Below are positions 58,629-64,000 of a stretch of DNA of 64,000 nt, in pieces. The DNA lies in the NCBI RefSeq assembly GCF_005886145.1, contig NZ_CP040504.1, positions 2,356,001 to 2,420,000 of the forward strand. The letters run 5' to 3'. The stretch comes from Neisseria sp. oral taxon 014 str. F0314 (GTDB lineage Bacteria > Pseudomonadota > Gammaproteobacteria > Burkholderiales > Neisseriaceae). The position numbers and the translations under genes are program-made. Below the pieces are notes generated by a model. That model searched no databases and had not been told where the DNA came from. It was given only the letters and a program-made list of their open reading frames with translations. Position 1 is the stretch's first letter; every line of letters starts with the position of its first letter.

Positions 58629-59528
58629 ATGAAAACCCATTTCCCCACTCCGGCAGCACCCGACGAAACCGCTTCATACGCGCAAGACGGTCTGACCGCC
58701 GAATTTTACCGCGGCAGGCAGGATGCCGTTTCCGACCAGGCCGTCATCATTCTCGGCGGCAGCGACGGCAACTTTAAGACCACGCAGCAGTTTGCCGCCG
58801 CCTTTGCCGACCACGGCCTGAACACGCTGGCGCTGCCTTATTACGGGCAGCCGCATCTGCCTAAGGACTTGGCGCAGATTCCCGTCGAAACCGTCGAAAC
58901 CGCAGCGGGCTGGCTGCACCGGCGCGGCTTTACCCGTATCGGCATCTGGGGCATTTCGATGGGGGCGCAACTGGCGCTGCTGGCCGCCAGCCTGATTCCG
59001 GCGATAGGCAGGGTTGCCGCCGTCAGCCCGCTGGACGTCTGCGTACAGGGTTTGCAGGTTTCGCCCCGCAAACGGCTGCTCGATTGTTCGGCCTTTACAT
59101 GGCGCGGGCAGGACCTGCCGTATTGCCCGTTGCGGATGAACAGGCGGCGGGTATGGCGCGACAGCCTGAAAAGCCTCGGCCTGAATATGCGTTCCTGTTA
59201 TCGCAGCGTGGCGACGGCGGCGGAGGAAGCCCGCATCAAGATAGAAAACATCAACGGCGCCATCCTGCTGCTAACCGCGGGATACGATCTGATGTGGCCC
59301 GCCCATCCGTCCGCCCAGCGCATGATGCGGCGTTTGCAGCGCAAACATTTCGCCCATCCTTACAGCGAGCAGAGTTACCTTCATGCCGGCCATTTCCTGT
59401 TCCCCGACCTGCCGCATATCAAGAAACCGTTTGCCGCAACCCCTCTCGTTTATGCGAAGGAACACGCGCGCAGCAGTCGGGATGCGTTTGAAGCGACGGT
59501 ACGGTTTTTCAGAGAGTGGGCAGATTGA
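58629..59528 (+). CDS. Alpha/beta hydrolase of the acyl-CoA thioesterase/BAAT C-terminal family
   Basis: A 299-residue alpha/beta hydrolase. The nucleophile elbow GISMG (Ser near residue 118) is of the BAAT_C kind, LLTAGYDLMWP near 217-227 supplies a candidate Asp, and SYLHAGHFLF near 248-257 a candidate His. The oxyanion region has VIILGGSDGNFK near 39-50. No N-terminal thioesterase domain is present, unlike mammalian BAAT. Substrate unknown; acyl-CoA, acyl amide or ester hydrolysis are all possible. It is convergent with the Slam gene, 37 bases apart. Confidence 0.85.
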   Translation: MKTHFPTPAAPDETASYAQDGLTAEFYRGRQDAVSDQAVIILGGSDGNFKTTQQFAAAFADHGLNTLALPYYGQPHLPKDLAQIPVETVETAAGWLHRRGFTRIGIWGISMGAQLALLAASLIPAIGRVAAVSPLDVCVQGLQVSPRKRLLDCSAFTWRGQDLPYCPLRMNRRRVWRDSLKSLGLNMRSCYRSVATAAEEARIKIENINGAILLLTAGYDLMWPAHPSAQRMMRRLQRKHFAHPYSEQSYLHAGHFLFPDLPHIKKPFAATPLVYAKEHARSSRDAFEATVRFFREWAD

Positions 59529-59565
59529 TATTTTTATTGTTGAGGCTGTCTGAATTTTCGCAATT

Positions 59566-61032
59566 TTAAAAACGGTATCTCAAATTCAGTGCGATTTCAT
59601 TCTGTCGGTAAACATAAAAATCCGAATTGCTGCGGCTGACCGTCCGCTTGAATCTTAATTCGGGAGAGATGTATTTAAACTGCCATTTCGATGCGCCCAA
59701 AGCGGTGGTAAAAATGGTCTGCCTGTCGCGGCGGCGTTTGCCGTCGGTGTGGTAGCTGCCTTCGTCGTAGCGGCTGAGGCGGTGAAGGGCGGCGGCGTTG
59801 AGATAGATACCGTTGCCGAAAATTTTATAGCCGCCGATGCGGGCGGTGTATTCCCTGCTGCGGGCAAACGCGTCGGGATACTTGCGGCGGGTGAGGTCGA
59901 TGCCGCCGAACAGGCCGAGGCCGTCTGAAAACGTGTAGCCCAATCCTGCGCCGGAAGTATAAAGGCTGTAGTCGCTGTAATATCCGCGCTCGCTTTCCAG
60001 ATATTTGACCCGTTTGCCTTCCAGTCGGGCGTTGACCGACCATTTTCGCCCCAGATTCCGTTCCCAGTTCATATCCGCGCCCCATGCGCGGTAACGGCTG
60101 CGGCCGCCGCGAAAGTAATGTTCGAAATACGGGGTCAGCGTCAGGTCATCGTCGGCATCGGCGTATTGGTAGCCGGCGGACAGCAGGGCGGTGTTTTCAC
60201 TGTATTTTTCAATCGGTTCGCTTTGGGTGTCGGCGCGGTCAAATCGGCTGCCGTAGGCAATCGGGCGCAGGATGAGGTTGTGATGGCCCTTGAGCGGAAC
60301 GGATTTCGAGGCGGCGGCGCTGTATTGCCAAAACGCCGAGCCGACGGGCTTGGGCAGGGAGCGGTAGCTGAAACATTCGCCCATCAATTCGCCCACGCAT
60401 TCGCGTTTGCCGTTGCCTTGATTGATGTTGTCGCTGTAACCGCGCCCGACGGAAATGTCGCCGTGCCAGCGGCTGCGTTTATCGAGGATGTCGAGATAGT
60501 TTTGCACCGTCTCTTTGGTTTCAGACGGCATCCCGCCTTGCAAAACCTTTTCGAAACCGGCTTTTGCTTCGCGGGTCTGATTGTCTTCACCGTAAAGCCG
60601 TGCCAGTTCCAACCCTATGCGGACATCGTCGGGCGCAGCCTGTTGCGCCGCTTTCATCTTTTCCAGCGCGCCGGAAACATCGCCCTGCGAACGCGCCAGC
60701 AACCCCTCGGCCATCAGCACCAGATGCGGTTTGTGGCCGGAAAGGGTGCGGTAGTGCGTCAGAAATTCCCTCACTTTGTTCCACTGCCTGTCGTTGACCG
60801 CGTAATAAATGCCCAAGGCCAAATCGTGTTCCGTGTGCGGCACATGATAAGTCTCGCCGCCGATGTTAATGCGGCTTTCATCTGAAAGGCCGTCTGAAAA
60901 TGCTTCCGCTTCCTGATACTGCCTGATTTGACGCTGAACCCCGTCGCGCAGCATACGCGTGTCGTCATCGTCGGCAAAGGCGGGGATGGAAAGGGGGAGC
61001 AGCAGGGCAAACAGGCAGGCGCGGTTTTTCAT
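59566..61032 (-). CDS. Slam (surface lipoprotein assembly modulator, DUF560) outer-membrane translocon
   Basis: A 488-residue outer-membrane protein. After a signal peptide (cut near FADDDD) comes a TPR-like region (residues about 60-195, LALGIYYAVNDRQWNKV ... PDDVRIGLELARLYGEDNQ), then the DUF560 beta barrel (about 200-488) of alternating strands ending in RYRF, with a terminal Phe. Slam proteins export surface lipoproteins and soluble hemophilins across the outer membrane (type XI secretion). The gene lies downstream of a non-lipidated hemophilin-like gene, so this is most likely its translocon. Two DUS encode AFSDGLSDES and FSDGLGLFGG. Confidence 0.92.
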   Translation of the reverse strand: MKNRACLFALLLPLSIPAFADDDDTRMLRDGVQRQIRQYQEAEAFSDGLSDESRINIGGETYHVPHTEHDLALGIYYAVNDRQWNKVREFLTHYRTLSGHKPHLVLMAEGLLARSQGDVSGALEKMKAAQQAAPDDVRIGLELARLYGEDNQTREAKAGFEKVLQGGMPSETKETVQNYLDILDKRSRWHGDISVGRGYSDNINQGNGKRECVGELMGECFSYRSLPKPVGSAFWQYSAAASKSVPLKGHHNLILRPIAYGSRFDRADTQSEPIEKYSENTALLSAGYQYADADDDLTLTPYFEHYFRGGRSRYRAWGADMNWERNLGRKWSVNARLEGKRVKYLESERGYYSDYSLYTSGAGLGYTFSDGLGLFGGIDLTRRKYPDAFARSREYTARIGGYKIFGNGIYLNAAALHRLSRYDEGSYHTDGKRRRDRQTIFTTALGASKWQFKYISPELRFKRTVSRSNSDFYVYRQNEIALNLRYRF

Positions 61033-61051
61033 TTCGGGTTTCCACAATATA

Positions 61052-61082
61052 GGGGAAGCCGAATCACATCATCGGCTTCCCC
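61052..61082. repeat. Hairpin between the secreted protein gene and the Slam gene
   Basis: GGGGAAGCCGA pairs perfectly with TCGGCTTCCCC around a 9-base loop. It lacks a T-run, so it is not a classic terminator; it may lower Slam expression relative to the upstream cargo or protect the transcript. Confidence 0.7.
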
Positions 61083-61132
61083 ATCCTTAAAATCCATCGG
61101 CAATCCTTTTGAATACATGCTTTCAGACGGCC

Positions 61133-62053
61133 TCAACGCTTGCGTCCGCCGAATGCCACGTCGTCTGCCGCACCTGCTTTACGGGTGGCGATACCCGCCA
61201 TTGCCGCCGCGCCCTTGCCGTAGAATTGCCCTTTCATACCTTGGGCGGTATCGGCAAACGTGCCTTTGGTGTTGTCGATTTTCGCTTTATCGAAGCTGAT
61301 TCTGTCCGCACCGCGCGCAATCTGGCCGCCCATTGTTCCTTGAGTTGTCGTACCGAATTTTGCCGTAACCGTGCCGCGGTAGAAATCGTTTGCGCCGGGC
61401 GTGTGTTTGTTGATGCCGACCACATCGTAGGTTGCCGTTGCCAAGCCTTGAGTCCGTCCGGTCGGATTGTCGCCGGCATACCATACCGTGCGGCGGGCGT
61501 CGGCCATGTTCAGGTTGGTGCTGTTTTGAACAGGCGTACCCGATGCGCGCGGCGCCCATTCGCCGAAATAAACCCCGCTATTGTCGGGCAGGTTTTTGAC
61601 TTGGCCGATGACCAGGCCGCCGAATTTCGGCGCGATGGGCAGTTTGACGTCGGTAATCTGGCGCACGGAATAAACATCCACATTCGCCGCGCGTTTTTCA
61701 TACCAGACTTGGCCCAATGTCGGATTGGTAAAGAACGAAATGACGGGATTGACGTCTTTCACTGTCAGATAAGTCGGATTGGCCAAACCGTTTGCCGTGC
61801 CGTTGATATTGGCTCCGTTAATCGGCCTGTTGCCGTATTTTTTGTTGATGTGTTTGACGGGGCCGTCGCCGATGTTGATACGGATGGAACTGTTGTTGAT
61901 TCTCAAAGCCGCTTTGCCTGCGCCAAACGGTATGGCGGTGGAAGGCTGCCTCGTATCGATGGTGTTGTAGTTGGAAGATTCGCCTGTCGGAGCGGCGGAG
62001 ACGGTTGCAGATGCGGCCAGTGCCAAAGCTGCGGCCAATAATTTCAGTTTCAT
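61133..62053 (-). CDS. Slam-dependent secreted hemophilin-like protein
   Basis: A 306-residue exported protein with a Sec signal peptide (LAAALALAASATVSA, cleaved before AP) and no lipobox Cys, so it should be soluble. The second half has strands and the C-terminal block GQFYGKGAAAMAGIATRKAG then FGGRKR, matching the TbpB/HphA-type C-terminal barrel (FYG-AxxxAG...FGG-R) used by Slam cargo. The N-terminal half would be the ligand-binding part; haem or haemoglobin is likely by analogy with HphA but unproven. ATG 62053 follows AAAGGTG. Neighbours are a Slam gene and a TonB receptor. Confidence 0.87.
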   Translation of the reverse strand: MKLKLLAAALALAASATVSAAPTGESSNYNTIDTRQPSTAIPFGAGKAALRINNSSIRINIGDGPVKHINKKYGNRPINGANINGTANGLANPTYLTVKDVNPVISFFTNPTLGQVWYEKRAANVDVYSVRQITDVKLPIAPKFGGLVIGQVKNLPDNSGVYFGEWAPRASGTPVQNSTNLNMADARRTVWYAGDNPTGRTQGLATATYDVVGINKHTPGANDFYRGTVTAKFGTTTQGTMGGQIARGADRISFDKAKIDNTKGTFADTAQGMKGQFYGKGAAAMAGIATRKAGAADDVAFGGRKR

Positions 62054-62235
62054 GGCTATCACCTTTTAGATTAAAGAATACGCCGTTTGCGGAACAGCGC
62101 AGCCGTTTTGCGTTTCAGCGCAAAATGTTGCGGCGGGGAGCGTTCGTTCGGGTTTGGGCTACCCGTCGTTATTCTTTGTAAGGCAGTGGCATGGAAACAG
62201 TGTTTGCAAATATTTTTGTAAATTTTATCTTTTCT

Positions 62236-62260
62236 AATTATGAAAATGAATATTAATACC
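62236..62260 (-). promoter_or_regulatory. Possible Fur box
   Basis: On either strand this reads as an array of (G/A)ATWAT-like hexamers related to the Fur consensus GATAATGATAATCATTATC. Match is partial; position upstream of a haem/iron-type cluster supports it. Confidence 0.45.
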
Positions 62261-62413
62261 GTTTGTATATATAATCAACCGTTAATCAGTGGATGTTGTG
62301 TCTGGTTTTGTAAAATCTTAAAGAAAATAACTTATGGCAGAACCGGATAGAAATATCCATTTGAATTCACTAGAGCTAAACCACTTATATCAATACAGCT
62401 TGTTTATTAACCT

Positions 62414-62523
62414 CGTCATTCCCGCGCAGGCGGGAACCCAGCCCCATACGCACGGAAAGTTATCGGATAAAACGGTTTCTTCAATTCCACGTTCTGGATT
62501 TCCGCCTGCGCGGGAATGACGGT
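62414..62523. repeat. NIME-type unit bounded by inverted dRS3 elements
   Basis: Two 20-base elements in inverted orientation flank about 60 bases: ATTCCCGCGCAGGCGGGAAC at 62418-62437 and ATTTCCGCCTGCGCGGGAAT at 62498-62517. Each follows the dRS3 pattern ATTCCC-N8-GGGAAT with one mismatch. The outer sequence CGTCATTCCCGC and GCGGGAATGACG is inverted too. It resembles neisserial intergenic mosaic elements. Confidence 0.85.
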
Positions 62524-62575
62524 TGATAAGTAGGTAGCAGGTGTTGTATCGATGTAAGTGGCTTAGCTATACAAA

Positions 62576-62604
62576 AGGCCGTCTGAAAAAATTTCAGACG
62601 GCCT
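62576..62604. terminator. DUS hairpin after the TonB receptor gene
   Basis: AGGCCGTCTGAAA pairs with TTTCAGACGGCCT around a 3-base loop, at the 3' end of the minus-strand receptor gene. Confidence 0.75.
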
Positions 62605-62620
62605 CTCAAACTTTGCCCCG

Positions 62621-64000
62621 TCAGAATTTGCCTGTAAACCCGACGGTAACCGCCCGTCCCGGTGCGGGGATGGGAACGTTGGACATCGGGTCGAGATAAT
62701 AGCGGTTGGTCAGGTTGCTGATGCTGAAGTTCATGCTCAGGTTTTTGCCGAAGTTGTAACGTCCGTAAGCATCCAATACCAAGGCGGAACGCCAGTGGTA
62801 GGGTCTGCCCGATGCCTGCATAATCCGCGCCAAGCCCTGACGCGCCAGTTTGTCCTGCTGGTCGGTATCGACGGTGCTGTGGTAGATGCCGCGCATACCC
62901 AGTTCCAGTCTGTTGTTGAAGCGGCGGGTGCCGACATCGAGGTTGAGCGAGTATTTCGGCTGCATGGTCTGATAGAAGCGGGTGGCGCCGAAGCCGCCGT
63001 CGATACATTCGGGAATGCGGTTGTTATAGACGTCGTAGTTGAAGGCGGTCGATTTGTCGCAGGTGCGCTGCTTTAAGCGGTAGTTCGCGCCGAACGAGGC
63101 AAACCATTTGCCGCTGTCGATACGGCTTTGCAGCTCGATGCCGCTGGTCTGTTTCTTGTCGTATTGGGTCAGGTTTTTGTTTTCGGTAATGTCGATGGCG
63201 TTTTTGATGGTGTTGTTGTAGTAGGTCAGGCGGATGTTGCCGTGTTTCAGCCGTTGCCAGTAGGGGGCAAAATTGAAGGAATAGCCTGCCTCCCAGTTGG
63301 TGCTGCGTTCGGGCTTCAGGTTGAATTCGGTATTGTAGGCTTCCAGCAGGTTGACGTTGGTGGTGGTTGCTTCGTAAATGCTGGGGAAGCGGGTTGCCTG
63401 CGCGAAACGGGCGAACAGGCGGCTGTTGTCGGTCAAATCGTAGCTGACAGCGATGACGGGCGACCATGCGCCGGCTTTCAGGTGTTTGGGCATGGGCCAT
63501 ACTTCGTCTTCGTTGGCGGGTTTTTTATAGAGGCGGTGGCCGCCGGTGCTGCCCATCGCAGTCGCCCGCTCTTTTTTTTGCAGATAGGGTGTTTTAACAT
63601 CATCTATTGCAGCATTGGTTAAATATTTGAAATAGCTGCCTTGCAATCCCTGCGGATTGTTTACTTTTTCGTTAAATTGCCCTTGTGCGAAAACCGGCCC
63701 TTGATATTTGCCGTCGATATAGGGTGTATAGACTTCTTTCTGCCGGTAAACGGCTTCATCGTGGTTGAAGGACGGGTTATCTACCTGTGGATTGTCGCCG
63801 TTTGCGTTGGCATAGATGACTTCGCCGGTCTGCCTTTCTCCGTTAATCGAATATCCTTTATCGTTATAGTCATAACCGTATTTGTTGCGGAATTCGTTTA
63901 TCAGACGATTTGACTCGTCAACATCTTCTGTTCTCAGGATTTTCCGCACATCGTCCGCTTCTTCTTTATTTGCAATCAGTTCGTAATAGGGGATATAGCT
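62621..64000 (-). CDS. TonB-dependent receptor, C-terminal part (5' end outside window)
   Basis: The 459 codons present run open to the right edge of the window, so the signal peptide, TonB box and plug are missing. Beta-barrel strands are clear (FARFAQATRFPSIYEATTTN, LKPERSTNWEAGYSFNF, KQTSGIELQSRID) and the protein ends in TVGFTGKF with a terminal Phe. Two Cys (RTCDKS and PECIDG) may form an extracellular disulphide. FARFAQATRFPSIYEA is the kind of block common in haem/haemoglobin receptors. With a Slam and a hemophilin-like gene next door it is a candidate hemophore receptor like HphR. Confidence 0.88.
   Translation of the reverse strand, partial: SYIPYYELIANKEEADDVRKILRTEDVDESNRLINEFRNKYGYDYNDKGYSINGERQTGEVIYANANGDNPQVDNPSFNHDEAVYRQKEVYTPYIDGKYQGPVFAQGQFNEKVNNPQGLQGSYFKYLTNAAIDDVKTPYLQKKERATAMGSTGGHRLYKKPANEDEVWPMPKHLKAGAWSPVIAVSYDLTDNSRLFARFAQATRFPSIYEATTTNVNLLEAYNTEFNLKPERSTNWEAGYSFNFAPYWQRLKHGNIRLTYYNNTIKNAIDITENKNLTQYDKKQTSGIELQSRIDSGKWFASFGANYRLKQRTCDKSTAFNYDVYNNRIPECIDGGFGATRFYQTMQPKYSLNLDVGTRRFNNRLELGMRGIYHSTVDTDQQDKLARQGLARIMQASGRPYHWRSALVLDAYGRYNFGKNLSMNFSISNLTNRYYLDPMSNVPIPAPGRAVTVGFTGKF

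Larger units (their letters stand above)
62054..62575. promoter_or_regulatory. Control region between receptor and hemophilin-like genes
   Basis: It contains a small leader hairpin (TTTTGCG/CGCAAAA, 62106-62125), a Fur-box-like AT array at about 62236-62260 (ATGAAAATGAATATTAAT, three hexamer-like units), and a dRS3 repeat pair. An iron-responsive promoter for the secreted protein is likely. No gene was seen. Confidence 0.6.

Overview
The window is chromosomal DNA from a Neisseria species. The main evidence is dozens of copies of the DNA uptake sequence (DUS), many as inverted pairs between genes. Almost all read AGGCCGTCTGAA (the AG-DUS dialect) rather than the ATGCCGTCTGAA form of N. meningitidis, N. 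gonorrhoeae and N. lactamica. This points to a commensal of the AG-DUS group (subflava/flavescens-like); the species call is inference. Housekeeping genes, a neisserial-type Zur operator and a dRS3-type repeat pair fit the genus. No tRNA, rRNA, CRISPR array, insertion sequence or prophage was seen.

Region by region. 0-3 kb: end of a squalene-forming pair (hpnE, hpnD), then pmbA divergent from darP. 3.05-5.0 kb: an AT-rich three-gene island with two paralogous lipoproteins and a 290-residue unknown protein, between darP and recJ. 5-14 kb: recJ, a repetitive charged periplasmic protein, ppsR divergent from ppsA, serS, an amino-acid binding lipoprotein. 14-19 kb: small unknown genes and the methionine importer genes metQ, metI and metN, with an attenuator-like leader before metN. 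19-28 kb: trhP, an amino-acid permease, an AlgZ-like sensor kinase divergent from argH, a gamma carbonic anhydrase-like gene, maf, rsmA and the matching ABC ATPase. 28-38 kb: folC-dedD-like-cvpA-purF, greB, the rpmE2-rpmJ2 ribosomal paralogues behind a Zur box, trkH and galU. 38-47.6 kb: an Ntn hydrolase, ligA, zipA, ampD, mltG, tmk, malic enzyme. 47.6-56 kb: cytochrome c' lipoprotein, an SDR, zur with a COG0523 metallochaperone, an ABC-F ATPase, two DUF4124 proteins, a Gcr-like membrane protein. 56-58.5 kb: ubiU-ubiV-ubiT for oxygen-independent ubiquinone synthesis, behind an FNR-like site. 58.6-64 kb: an acyl hydrolase, then a Slam translocon, a non-lipidated hemophilin-like secreted protein and a TonB-dependent receptor cut by the window edge.

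The two most interesting parts are the 59.5-64 kb cluster, which looks like a complete type XI (Slam-dependent) hemophore/receptor system, and the 3-5 kb AT-rich island, which may be an effector/immunity-like module. Other leads are the metN leader, DUS-derived insertions in LigA, a tmk promoter inside a DUS hairpin loop, and FNR- and Zur-type operators with convincing geometry.
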